Below are positions 8,367-15,840 of a stretch of 64,000 nt of DNA, one piece after another. A program made the translations under genes and the position numbers. Source of the stretch: CAWEWH01 sp963812775. GTDB lineage: Bacteria > Pseudomonadota > Alphaproteobacteria > Rhizobiales > Beijerinckiaceae. Each line of letters begins with the position of its first letter. Positions within the stretch are counted from its first letter, which is position 1. The notes below the pieces were generated by a model. That model ran no database searches. It was not told the origin of the DNA and saw only the letters and a program-made list of their open reading frames with translations. The DNA is taken from positions 1,248,407 through 1,312,406 of the forward strand of contig CAWEWH010000005.1 in assembly GCA_963812775.1 (NCBI GenBank). Direction: 5' to 3'.

Positions 8367-9585
8367 CCAGCATCTCCCGTTTCCAGCGAAAGGTATCGCG
8401 CGCTAAGCCGACAATGCCAGCCACATCGGCCCGAGCGCCGCGCGCCAGGGCGTCGGCGCGCCGCATGATGTCGGCAAGATCGACGCTGTGGCCGCGGGCT
8501 TTGCCGACCCGGTCAAGCCACGCGACGGTGAGGGCTTCGTCGGCATCGCGTGGCGCTCGCAGGCGCCGGGCCACGTTGCGAACGGTGGCGCGAACATAGC
8601 TCGCCACGATCGGCTCCCGATAGTTCGCGAAGGCGAGCAGATGGGCGGCGTTGTGGATCAGGCCTTCCTTGCCGGCCGCCAGCAGGACGGGCGTCGGGTG
8701 CGGCTTGCCGAAGCGCGGCATCGTCGCCCACAGCAGGAGAGCCAACAGCGCCAGGGCGTTCACCGTGACGAACACGAATGGCGGCATGAACAAGAGGTTC
8801 AGCGGGTTGGACGGAGGCGGGCGATAGCCGGCCGTCCCGGCGCGCGGCGTCTCGATGAACACGATCGATCCACCCGAATAGCGCAGCTGGCCGATGAGGC
8901 GCATGGCGAGCTCGGCATTGTCTCCCTTCAGCAAGCCGTGATTGGCGAGAATGTCGGGATCAGCCACGACCCACGCGCGACGCCGGCGATCGGTCCTCTC
9001 GCCGATGAGGATGCCGCCCTCCGACGCGACGATTGGCCGGAGATCGCTGCCAACAACGACTTGCGTCGTCTTGGCGAGATGCGGCGTCACGCCGAGCTCG
9101 TTGGTGGTCCACTCGGTGGGCGTATCGATGCGGGAGGCGCGCCCGCGGCTGCCGGCCTGCACGATCATCCAATCGACCTCGCCGGGCAGCAGCGATCGCG
9201 CCTCCTCGATCCAGCCCGCATGCGATTCGCTGCGCGAGCCCGACCATTTCGGCAGGATGTACAGCGCGCGACTGGCATTGGCGAGCGCTTGGCGCTTCTC
9301 CGCCGTGTCGATGGACGACACCGAACCGGTGACGACGAGGAGCGTCGCCGGCTGGCTGGCCTCGCGCATCGCCGTCGGGCCCTTGACGACATTGAGACCG
9401 AGCCGCTGCATCAGCTCGGCGAACCCGACATAGCCGATGGCTGAGCGCGAGAAGACGCTGGCGCCCACCTCGGCGCTGGGGCCGCCGCTGAGGCCCATGA
9501 TGTAGAGCGACAGCGCGAAGAGCGCGGCCGCTGCGCCGACCCAGCCGATGAGGACGCGTGGCGAGACGATGCGCGCCTCGCTCAT
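8356..9585 (-). CDS. DUF4350 domain-containing membrane protein
   Basis: 409 residues. A membrane segment near the N-terminus (VLIGWVGAAAALFALSLYI) is followed by an extracytoplasmic domain (residues 45-270) of the DUF4350 type, a glutamine-amidotransferase-like fold with LLVVTGSVSSID and GGILIGERTD. A second membrane segment (FVFVTVNALALLALLLWA) and a cytoplasmic tail follow. Start at the ATG forming an ATGA overlap with the DUF4129 stop. Second gene of the MoxR operon, where DUF4350 is a regular member. Function undefined. Confidence 0.85.
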   Translation of the reverse strand: MSEARIVSPRVLIGWVGAAAALFALSLYIMGLSGGPSAEVGASVFSRSAIGYVGFAELMQRLGLNVVKGPTAMREASQPATLLVVTGSVSSIDTAEKRQALANASRALYILPKWSGSRSESHAGWIEEARSLLPGEVDWMIVQAGSRGRASRIDTPTEWTTNELGVTPHLAKTTQVVVGSDLRPIVASEGGILIGERTDRRRRAWVVADPDILANHGLLKGDNAELAMRLIGQLRYSGGSIVFIETPRAGTAGYRPPPSNPLNLLFMPPFVFVTVNALALLALLLWATMPRFGKPHPTPVLLAAGKEGLIHNAAHLLAFANYREPIVASYVRATVRNVARRLRAPRDADEALTVAWLDRVGKARGHSVDLADIMRRADALARGARADVAGIVGLARDTFRWKREMLGGS

Positions 9586-10271
9586 GCGCGCCTGCCGCTT
9601 TGCAGCGCATCGCTGAGCGCGCCGAAGCTCTGGCGGCACGCCAGATAGTCGTTCGAGCTGGCCGCGTAACTGCCGAAATAGGCGCGTTCGACCCACCCGA
9701 TGATGTCGCGTAGCGCCGTGCGCGCGTTCGAGGGGACATCGGCCTGGCGCACGATCTCGCGGCTGGTCAGCGAATCGGCGAAGCGCAGATCGAGGCGCTT
9801 GCGCATCTCGTTGAGCCCTTGCAGCAGGAGCACGTGCATGGCCTCGACGAAGCGGCCCTGCCGCGCCAGCTCGTCGGCCTCGATCTGTGCGGCTTCATCG
9901 CTGCGCGCCGGGCCCATGCCGGTGAGCTCTGACGTCTCGTCCCACTCCGAGCGCCGCCCGAGCCGGCTGCCGGGCAGCATGTCGCGGAGATAGTAGAGGA
10001 GCACGACGAGGCCGCAGCCGACCGCGACATAGATGAGGATTTCGATCCATTGCAGGCTGACCCGCAGGCGTGGACCCGACGCCGGCTCGTGCGTCGGCAG
10101 CTCGGTCTGCAGATCGTGGGCGCCTGCGAGCCGCCCCGACTCGCGCGCAATCTCGGCCTTCGTCTGACCGAATGCCGGCATGCCGCCAAGGCCGGAATTC
10201 GCAAACGCCGCAGCAACGAGCATCATCGCGGCGACGATGCGACGTGCGGGTGCGGCGGGGATCAGGGACAT
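9582..10271 (-). CDS. DUF4129 domain-containing protein
   Basis: 229 residues, first gene of the MoxR operon. Signal-like N-terminus (residues 1-38, ending GGMPAFGQT), a central membrane segment (ILIYVAVGCGLVVLLYYL), then a cytoplasmic DUF4129 domain with the family hallmark of helices around RQGRFVEAMHVLLLQGLNE and AYFGSYAASSNDYLACR. Start chosen at MSLIPAAPARR; earlier ATGs in the same frame add polar, non-homologous-looking residues. Probably anchors or regulates the MoxR complex at the membrane. Confidence 0.82.
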   Translation of the reverse strand: MSLIPAAPARRIVAAMMLVAAAFANSGLGGMPAFGQTKAEIARESGRLAGAHDLQTELPTHEPASGPRLRVSLQWIEILIYVAVGCGLVVLLYYLRDMLPGSRLGRRSEWDETSELTGMGPARSDEAAQIEADELARQGRFVEAMHVLLLQGLNEMRKRLDLRFADSLTSREIVRQADVPSNARTALRDIIGWVERAYFGSYAASSNDYLACRQSFGALSDALQSGRRA

Positions 10272-10313
10272 GGGTGAGCGCGAACCCGGCAGGCGGTGAT
10301 GCGCAACCCTAAC

Positions 10314-10352
10314 GCATGATCCGGAGAAGTTGCAGGCTTTTCGAACGTGACC
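10314..10352. repeat. Degenerate copy of the GCATGATCC...GAAAAGTG palindromic repeat
   Basis: GCATGATCCGGAGAAGTTGC followed by TTTTCGAACG resembles the left half and centre of the dispersed palindrome seen intact at 22436, 29997 and 34586, but the right arm is lost. It sits in the 158-bp gap between infC and the MoxR operon, on the promoter side of that operon. Confidence 0.45.
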
Positions 10353-10429
10353 GGCCTTCGAGACGCTGCCCGGCCGCCGCACGGCCGGACAGCGCAACCC
10401 GATTGGGATTTCGATGCAATGACGGGGAC

Positions 10430-10972
10430 CTAACGCGGCGCCAGGATCATGATCATCTGGCGGCCTTCCATCTGCGGCTCGCTTTCCACCTTGGCGAGCT
10501 GTGCCGTATCTGTCTTGACGCGGTCGAGGAGCCGGTAGCCGATCTCCTGATGCGCCATCTCGCGGCCGCGGAAGCGCAAGGTTATCTTGACCTTGTCGCC
10601 TTCCTCGAAGAAGCGGCGCACTGACTTCATCTTCACGTCATAGTCGTGAATGTCGATGCCAGGGCGGAGCTTGATTTCCTTGACCTCGACGGTCTTCTGC
10701 TTCTTGCGTGCCTCGGCGGCTTTCTTCTGCTCGAGGAACTTGAACTTGCCGTAGTCGAGGATCTTGCACACCGGCGGCGACGAATTGGGGGCGATCTCCA
10801 CCAGATCGAGCCCGGCCTCCTCGGCGGCTTTCAGGGCATCGAAGAACCCGACTATGCCGCGGTTCTGCCCACTGTCGTCTATCAATTGAACTTCGCGAAC
10901 GCCGCGAATGTCCCTGTTGGCGCGAGGCCCGTCCTTCTGCGGGACCTGCAATGATCTCATGGGTCGGCGAAT
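10430..10972 (-). CDS. infC: Translation initiation factor IF-3, with ATT start codon
   Basis: IF-3 binds the 30S subunit, checks start-codon pairing and prevents premature 50S joining. With the ATT start the protein is 180 residues and begins M-RRPMRSLQVPQKDGPRANR, matching the RRP...DGPR start usual for rhizobial IF-3. The N domain has VQLIDDSGQNRGIV and LDLVEIAPNSSPPVCKILDY; the KK-rich linker and the C domain with VKITLRFRGREMAHQEIG follow. A GAGGAG ribosome-binding site lies 9 nt before the ATT but 21 nt before the first in-frame ATG (10960). IF-3 typically represses its own message through a rare AUU start. Confidence 0.96.
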   Translation of the reverse strand: MRRPMRSLQVPQKDGPRANRDIRGVREVQLIDDSGQNRGIVGFFDALKAAEEAGLDLVEIAPNSSPPVCKILDYGKFKFLEQKKAAEARKKQKTVEVKEIKLRPGIDIHDYDVKMKSVRRFFEEGDKVKITLRFRGREMAHQEIGYRLLDRVKTDTAQLAKVESEPQMEGRQMIMILAPR

Positions 10973-10987
10973 GGCTTATGTCTCCTC
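10970..10987 (-). promoter_or_regulatory. Ribosome-binding site and ATT start of infC
   Basis: Reading the minus strand, GAGGAG (10987-10982), a 9-nt spacer and ATT (10972-10970) are followed in frame by CGC CGA CCC ATG. The spacing suits the ATT and not the ATG four codons later. In E. coli and many bacteria infC starts with AUU, which allows IF-3 to discriminate against its own mRNA when abundant. Confidence 0.75.
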
Positions 10988-11095
10988 TTGCTGTTGCAAC
11001 GCGGTGGCCCGGATCGGCCCTGTGGCGCGACCGAGCAACGGCGGAGATTCGCAGAAAGCCCCTTGAAGTCAACCAACGCCTCGCCTTCGAAGCGG

Positions 11096-12340
11096 TTAAT
11101 GCACGCCGTCGCGCCGGTCGTGTTCCAAGACGGCCACATATGTGTCGAGTGTCTCGGAAACCATCCTTTCCAGCGAGAAATGGGTCTCGACGTGGCGCCG
11201 GGCCCGGGCCGCCAATGCTTCGAGCGCGCTGGCCCCCAGGCCGAGCGCGGTGGCGATGCCGTCCGCCGTCCCCGCAACGTCCCCGGGCGGCACGCACCAG
11301 CCGGTGCGCTCGGCCGGCGGCACCCGCGGCGGCACCAGGACGGTCTCGGGGACGGCGCCCAGATCCGAGACCACGACAGGCGTGCCCATGGCCTGCGCCT
11401 CCACCGCGACGCGCCCGAAGGCCTCCGGCTCGGTCGACGGCACCGCGACCACCGAGGCGGCCAGGAGGGCGGCGGGCATGTCGGCGCAATGCCCGACCCG
11501 CCGCACGATGCCCTTGAGGTTGCGCGCCGCGATGAGCGTGTCGATCTCCTTCACGTAGCCGCCGCGGCCTTGCGGATCGCCGGCCAGCACGAAGGCGACA
11601 CCGGTGTGCCCCCGGTCGACGAGCATCCTGGCCGCCTCGATCAGGATGCGCTGGCCCTTCCAGCCGGTGAGGCGCGCCGCCAGCAGCACGATGCGCTCGT
11701 GCGGCCCGACCCCCCAGGATCGCCGCAACGCCTCGACCCGCTCCGGCGCCACGGCGGACGGCGCGAAGACGGTGAGATCGGTGCCGCGATGGATGATGCG
11801 CAGCCGCTCGCGCGCCTGCGGGTAGAGCTTGAGGATAAGGCTCGCCGTGTAGTTCGAATTGGCGATGACCACATCGCCGCGCGCCATCACCGAATTGTAT
11901 AGCAGCTTCACCGGCGAGCGGCCGGAATAGCTGCCGTGGAAGGTGGTCACGAACGGGATGCGCAGCGCCCCGGCCGCCACATGCGCCACCCAGGCTGGAG
12001 CGCGCGAGCGGGCATGCACCAGCGCCACGCCTTCGTCGAGGCAGATGCGGGCGAGGCGGCGCATATTGACCGCCATGGCGATCGGGTTCTTGGAGCGCGC
12101 CGGAAACGGAATCCAGATACCGCCCTTGGCCTGCAACTCGCCGACCAGGCGGCCTCCCTCCGTGGCGACAAGCGCACGGGCTCCGACCGCCGCGAGAGCC
12201 GAGGCGATATCGACGGCGGTACGTTCGGCGCCGCCAGCCTCCAGCTCGGGCACGACCTGCAGCAGCGTGCGCCCTGTCAGCGGATGGGCACCATGCGCCG
12301 GGAGAAGCGCCGAAGTGCCGGGTCGGTTGAAGGCGGGCAC
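11096..12340 (-). CDS. Glycosyltransferase family 4 (GT4) protein
   Basis: 414 residues, GT-B fold. The N-terminal domain has LLQVVPELEAGGAERTAVD, the usual opening of this family, and an acceptor-binding loop FHGSYSG. The C-terminal donor domain has VLLAARLTGWKGQRILIEA and the E-x7-E type motif in STEPEAFGRVAVEAQAMG. It probably transfers a nucleotide-activated sugar in lipopolysaccharide or exopolysaccharide assembly; no transmembrane segment is visible. Ends 123 bp upstream of the infC start on the same strand, divergent from the hydrolase at 12409. Substrate unknown. Confidence 0.9.
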   Translation of the reverse strand: MPAFNRPGTSALLPAHGAHPLTGRTLLQVVPELEAGGAERTAVDIASALAAVGARALVATEGGRLVGELQAKGGIWIPFPARSKNPIAMAVNMRRLARICLDEGVALVHARSRAPAWVAHVAAGALRIPFVTTFHGSYSGRSPVKLLYNSVMARGDVVIANSNYTASLILKLYPQARERLRIIHRGTDLTVFAPSAVAPERVEALRRSWGVGPHERIVLLAARLTGWKGQRILIEAARMLVDRGHTGVAFVLAGDPQGRGGYVKEIDTLIAARNLKGIVRRVGHCADMPAALLAASVVAVPSTEPEAFGRVAVEAQAMGTPVVVSDLGAVPETVLVPPRVPPAERTGWCVPPGDVAGTADGIATALGLGASALEALAARARRHVETHFSLERMVSETLDTYVAVLEHDRRDGVH

Positions 12341-12408
12341 CGTTGTCAGAGCTCTGCAAATGCGTCACGGAAGGCCGCCTCACGAGAGGGGCCGAAGCGA
12401 GGTTTAGG

Positions 12409-13191
12409 GTGAGCGAGCCAAAACTGCAATTTGTCCGGCCGGCGGCGGGCGATGATGCCGACCGGGGTCTGGCGGTGCTGGCGCGGCCAGGTTTGCCGCC
12501 GCCGATCGTCTGGATGGGAGGCTTCCGCTCGGACATGCGGGCCACCAAGGCGAGTGCGCTCGATGCTTGGGCCGAGCAAAAAGGCCGCGCCTATATCCGC
12601 TTCGACTATTCGGGCCACGGCGAATCGGGCGGCCGCTTCGAGGCGGCGACGATCTCCTCGTGGCTCGCCGACAGCCTCGCCGTGCTCGACGGCTTCGCCA
12701 CCGCGCCTCCCGTGCTCGTCGGGTCCTCGATGGGCGCTTGGCTCGCGCTGCTGGCGACGTTGCGATTGCGCCGCGAGGCGCCGGAGCGCGCGCCCGCCGG
12801 CCTCGTGCTCATCGCGCCGGCCGTCGACTTCACCGAGCGGCTGATGTGGCCCAGCCTTTCCGACGACGCGAAGGCGGCAATTGAGCGCGACGGCGTGTGG
12901 ATGCGCCCGTCGGCCTATTCACCCGATCCGTATCCGATCACGCGCCGCTTAATCGAGGATGGCCGCCAGCATCTGCTGTTCGACAAGCCGATCGAGGTCG
13001 GTTGTCCGGTCCACATTCTGCAGGGCATGCAGGACCCCGACGTGCCGTGGCGGCACGCCGTGGCGCTCGTCGAACACATGCCGGGCGACGCTGTCGATCT
13101 GACCTTGATCAAGGATGGCGATCATCGCCTGTCGCGGCCACAGGACATCGCCCGACTGCTCAACGCCGTCGAGCGCATCGCCGGGGCATGA
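12409..13191 (+). CDS. Alpha/beta hydrolase
   Basis: 260 residues. Alpha/beta-hydrolase fold with oxyanion segment VWMGGFRSDM, RFDYSGHGESGG, and the nucleophile elbow VLVGSSMGAWLA (Ser in GSSMG). The late CPVHILQGMQDPDVPWRHA supplies the acid and DGDHRLSR the histidine of the triad. Similar to the peptidase/esterase type often found beside infC in rhizobia. GTG start chosen, preceded by GAAGCGAGG; a TTG 66 bp upstream is in frame but would overlap the divergent GT4 start region. Cytoplasmic; substrate not predictable. Confidence 0.88.
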   Translation: MSEPKLQFVRPAAGDDADRGLAVLARPGLPPPIVWMGGFRSDMRATKASALDAWAEQKGRAYIRFDYSGHGESGGRFEAATISSWLADSLAVLDGFATAPPVLVGSSMGAWLALLATLRLRREAPERAPAGLVLIAPAVDFTERLMWPSLSDDAKAAIERDGVWMRPSAYSPDPYPITRRLIEDGRQHLLFDKPIEVGCPVHILQGMQDPDVPWRHAVALVEHMPGDAVDLTLIKDGDHRLSRPQDIARLLNAVERIAGA

Positions 13192-13208
13192 GCCAAGAAA
13201 ACTGCAGA

Positions 13209-13463
13209 CTAGTGGACGCTGACCGTTTCGAGGTCGTTCGCCCATGCATTGGCGAGCGCCGCTTCGCGCGAGTCGGTCAGCATGATGGGCGTGCCGTCCG
13301 CCGAGAGGAGCGCGAACAGCTCGATACCGGGCTGCAGCTCGGGCGCCTGCGGAAACAAGCGCTGAACGTCTTCCGAGCGAATGGCCTTCACGTAAGCCAG
13401 ATGCCCTGATCCCGCGCGGGCCAGTTCGGCGAGGGTGGCTGTCTTCACAAGGGTCTCGTTCAT
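13209..13463 (-). CDS. DUF1150 family protein
   Basis: 84 residues: starts MNETLVKTATLAELARAGSG and has the family core YVKAIRSEDVQRLFPQ, then a small beta region ending DSREAALANAWANDLETVSV. DUF1150 proteins are short, alphaproteobacterial and usually encoded just downstream of an hsp20 gene, exactly as here (50 bp after hsp20, same strand). The start follows a CAGGAGACACGAA ribosome-binding site. Likely co-transcribed with hsp20 and heat-induced. Molecular role unknown. Confidence 0.9.
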   Translation of the reverse strand: MNETLVKTATLAELARAGSGHLAYVKAIRSEDVQRLFPQAPELQPGIELFALLSADGTPIMLTDSREAALANAWANDLETVSVH

Positions 13464-13512
13464 TTCGTGTCTCCTGGCACCCTCCTCGAGAGCGGTGCCG
13501 CTGCCGGCGGTG

Positions 13513-13941
13513 TCATGCACCCGCCGAAATCTCGATCTTGCGCACGATGCGGGCAGCATCCGGTCGCACGAGATCGATCGACAAAAGCCCGCTGCTGAGA
13601 TCCGCGCCCTGAACCTCCATCCCATCCGCGAGCAGGAACGAACGCTGGAATTGCCGCGCCGCGATGCCGCGATGCAGGAACTGCCGGACGGTTTCGTCCA
13701 CCTGTTTGCCGCGGATCACCAACTGGTTTTCCTCCAGCGTGATTTCAAGCTGGTCCCGGGTGAAGCCCGCGACCGCAAGGGTAATCCGCAACCGCTCCGG
13801 TTCGTTCCCAGCCCGGCCAATGCGCTCGATATTGTAGGGCGGATAGCCGTCGGACGCGGCCTTTACGACCCTGTCCAGGGCCTGCTCGATCTCGTCGAAA
13901 CCGAGCAGAAACGGATGCGAAAACGGCGAAGCCCGCGACAT
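13513..13941 (-). CDS. hsp20: Small heat-shock protein Hsp20 (IbpA type)
   Basis: 142 residues: ATP-independent holdase that keeps unfolding proteins soluble. N-terminal PFLLGFDEIEQALDRVVK, then an alpha-crystallin domain (YNIERIG, ITLAVAGFTRDQLEITLEEN) with the conserved RSFLLADGMEV stretch, and an I-x-I-like C-terminal anchor in VRKIEISAG. Start chosen at MSRASPF, after GAGGGGG with 8-nt spacing; an ATG 21 bp upstream lies inside the leader hairpin. A sigma-32-type promoter and an RBS-masking hairpin lie directly upstream. DUF1150 follows. Confidence 0.93.
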   Translation of the reverse strand: MSRASPFSHPFLLGFDEIEQALDRVVKAASDGYPPYNIERIGRAGNEPERLRITLAVAGFTRDQLEITLEENQLVIRGKQVDETVRQFLHRGIAARQFQRSFLLADGMEVQGADLSSGLLSIDLVRPDAARIVRKIEISAGA

Positions 13942-13944
13942 GTT

Positions 13945-13966
13945 CGAAGCCCCCTCAGGCACTTCG
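13945..13966 (-). promoter_or_regulatory. Hairpin covering the hsp20 ribosome-binding site (possible RNA thermometer)
   Basis: In the hsp20 mRNA the arms CGAAGUGCC and GGGGCUUCG can pair through nine positions with a 4-nt UGAG loop, one G-U and one G-G mismatch. The 3' arm contains four of the five G residues of the Shine-Dalgarno run. Rhizobial hsp20 genes are commonly controlled by ROSE thermometers, which hide the Shine-Dalgarno in a stem weakened by a G-G pair. I infer an analogous switch; the full ROSE consensus is not evident. Confidence 0.45.
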
Positions 13967-13999
13967 GAAAAGTGACCCGCAATTGCGGCGTCGCTCTCA

Positions 14000-14027
14000 A
14001 TGTAGGGACATTGCCTGCGGTTTCAAG
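14000..14027 (-). promoter_or_regulatory. Heat-shock (RpoH-type) promoter of hsp20
   Basis: On the minus strand CTTG (14027-14024), exactly 17 nt, then CCTACAT (14006-14000). This matches the alphaproteobacterial sigma-32 consensus CTTG-N17-CYTATNT at 10 of 11 defined positions. Transcription would begin roughly 50 nt upstream of the hsp20 ATG, leaving room for the hairpins in the leader, including a perfect 12-bp palindrome CCGCAATTGCGG at about 13977-13988. Confidence 0.7.
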
Positions 14028-14216
14028 CCGTTAGCCGCCTGTTGGCGCCCCCGTCATGACGTTCCGGCCGGATGCCGGCAAAGCTCCGTTAGCAACTGGT
14101 AAACGGCCCCGTTGCGCCGCCCGTGTTGGGGCGCTTTCTTGACACCAGGGATCGCGGGCGCGACAGACGGCGCAGATACCAATTGTGCGGTTCCCGTCAC
14201 TCCGATCAAATTTGCG

Positions 14217-14789
14217 ATGGAAGTTCGTAAGACGCGCTTGCCCGGCGTTCTCGTCCTGAAGCCAAGACGATTTAGCGACAATCGCGGCTTCTTCGTCGAG
14301 ACCTACAACGAGCGCGTCTTTCGCGCCGCCGGTGTCGTGGCAGCGTTCACGCAAGACAACCAGTCCATGTCGGTGGCGCGCGGCACGGTTCGCGGCCTGC
14401 ATTTCCAGCTTCCGCCGGAGGCGCAGGCCAAGCTCATGCGCGTCGTCGCCGGCCGCGTCTACGATGTCGTTGTCGATCTGCGGGCTGGCTCGCCCGCCTA
14501 TGGCCAGTGGCTGGCGGAGGAACTCACAGCGGAGGGTGGCGAGCAGGTCTACATCCCGGCCGGCCTCGCGCACGGCTTCTGCACCCTGGAGCCGATGACG
14601 CAGGTGGCCTACAAGGTCGATCGTCCGTATGCGCCGCAATGCGACAGCGGCATTCTTTGGAACGATCCGCAGCTCGCCATCGCCTGGCCGGTCAAGGACA
14701 GCGAGGCGACTCTGTCCGACAAGGACCGCAACATGGGAAGCTTTGCCGCGTTCACGTCGCCCTTCCGCTACGAGCCTCCCGTTGGCTGA
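14217..14789 (+). CDS. rfbC: dTDP-4-dehydrorhamnose 3,5-epimerase
   Basis: 190 residues, cupin fold. Third step of dTDP-L-rhamnose synthesis. Visible signatures: PRRFSDNRGFFVETYNE, the catalytic-His segment SVARGTVRGLHFQLPP, and the second-base region EEQVYIPAGLAHGFCTLEP (here GGEQVYIPAGLAHGFC). Start at MEVRKTRLPGV; the reading frame is open further upstream but without family-like residues. The stop lies inside the start region of rfbB, so the two are translationally coupled. Product is used for O-antigen or exopolysaccharide rhamnose. Confidence 0.96.
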   Translation: MEVRKTRLPGVLVLKPRRFSDNRGFFVETYNERVFRAAGVVAAFTQDNQSMSVARGTVRGLHFQLPPEAQAKLMRVVAGRVYDVVVDLRAGSPAYGQWLAEELTAEGGEQVYIPAGLAHGFCTLEPMTQVAYKVDRPYAPQCDSGILWNDPQLAIAWPVKDSEATLSDKDRNMGSFAAFTSPFRYEPPVG

Positions 14790-15840
14790 GCGCTTTCTCG
14801 TCACCGGCGGCGCCGGTTTCATCGGCTCAGCCGTGGTGCGCCACCTCGTCGGCGCCGGCCACGACGTGCTCGTTGTCGACAAGCTCACCTATGCTGGCAA
14901 CCTCGACAGCCTGGCGCCGGTCGCGGCGAGCCCTCACTACCGCTTCGTCAAAGCCGACATCTGCGACGGCGCCGCCATGCGCGCGGCGCTCGCCGAGTTC
15001 CGACCCGACGTGGTGATGCATCTCGCCGCCGAGAGCCATGTCGATCGCTCCATCGACGGTCCCGGCGAGTTCGTCGCCACCAACATCGTCGGCACGTACA
15101 CGCTGCTGGAGGCCGCCCTCGATCATTGGCGGCGATTGCCCGAGGCGCAGCGGCGGGCCTTTCGCTTCCACCACGTCTCCACCGACGAGGTGTTCGGCTC
15201 GCTCGGCGACAGCGGCAGCTTCCGTGAAACCACCGCCTACGCCCCGACCTCGCCCTATGCCGCCTCGAAGGCCTCGGCGGATCATCTCGTCAACGCGTGG
15301 CGTCATACGTTCGGGCTGCCGGCCATCATCAGCAATTGCTCGAACAATTACGGCCCCTACCATTTTCCCGAGAAGCTCATCCCGCTGGTGATCATCAATG
15401 CGCTCGAGGGCAAGACGCTGCCCATCTACGGTGAGGGGCGCAACGTGCGCGACTGGCTCTATGTCGAAGACCATGCCCGCGCGCTCCTCGACATCGCCAC
15501 GCGCGGCCGCGTCGGCGAGTGCTATTGCGTCGGCGGCGTCGGCGAGCGCGCCAATCTCGACGTGGTGCGGGCCATCTGCGGGCTCGTCGACGAGCTGGCG
15601 CCCGACAGCAAGATCGGGCCGCGCGAAAAGCTGATCGCCTTCGTGACCGACCGGCCGGGCCACGATCTGCGCTATGCCATCGATCCCGGCAAGGTCATGG
15701 CCGAGCTCGGCTGGGCGCCGCGCGAGACGTTCGAGAGCGGCCTGCGCAAGACCGTCGTATGGTTCCTGGAGAACCGGCCGTGGTGGGAGCGCATTCGCGC
15801 CGGCATTTATCACGGTGAACGCCTTGGGGTCGTGGCGTGA
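14782..15840 (+). CDS. rfbB: dTDP-glucose 4,6-dehydratase (TTG start)
   Basis: 352 residues, extended SDR. NAD-binding LVTGGAGFIGSAVVRHLV at the very N-terminus, the TDE segment HVSTDEVFGSLG, catalytic YAPTSPYAASKASADHLV (Tyr-x3-Lys) and the SNCSNNYGPYHFPEKLIPL stretch diagnostic of RmlB. No ATG or GTG fits; a TTG overlapping the rfbC stop by 8 bp gives MAERFLVTGG, the expected start. Makes dTDP-4-keto-6-deoxyglucose, substrate of RfbC. rfbA (thymidylyltransferase) is not in the window. Confidence 0.96.
   Translation: MAERFLVTGGAGFIGSAVVRHLVGAGHDVLVVDKLTYAGNLDSLAPVAASPHYRFVKADICDGAAMRAALAEFRPDVVMHLAAESHVDRSIDGPGEFVATNIVGTYTLLEAALDHWRRLPEAQRRAFRFHHVSTDEVFGSLGDSGSFRETTAYAPTSPYAASKASADHLVNAWRHTFGLPAIISNCSNNYGPYHFPEKLIPLVIINALEGKTLPIYGEGRNVRDWLYVEDHARALLDIATRGRVGECYCVGGVGERANLDVVRAICGLVDELAPDSKIGPREKLIAFVTDRPGHDLRYAIDPGKVMAELGWAPRETFESGLRKTVVWFLENRPWWERIRAGIYHGERLGVVA

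Noticed and set aside
10638..12548. A 636-codon minus-strand frame spanning GT4 and infC
   Set aside because: It crosses two real genes in another frame and is Arg/Ala-rich without motifs.
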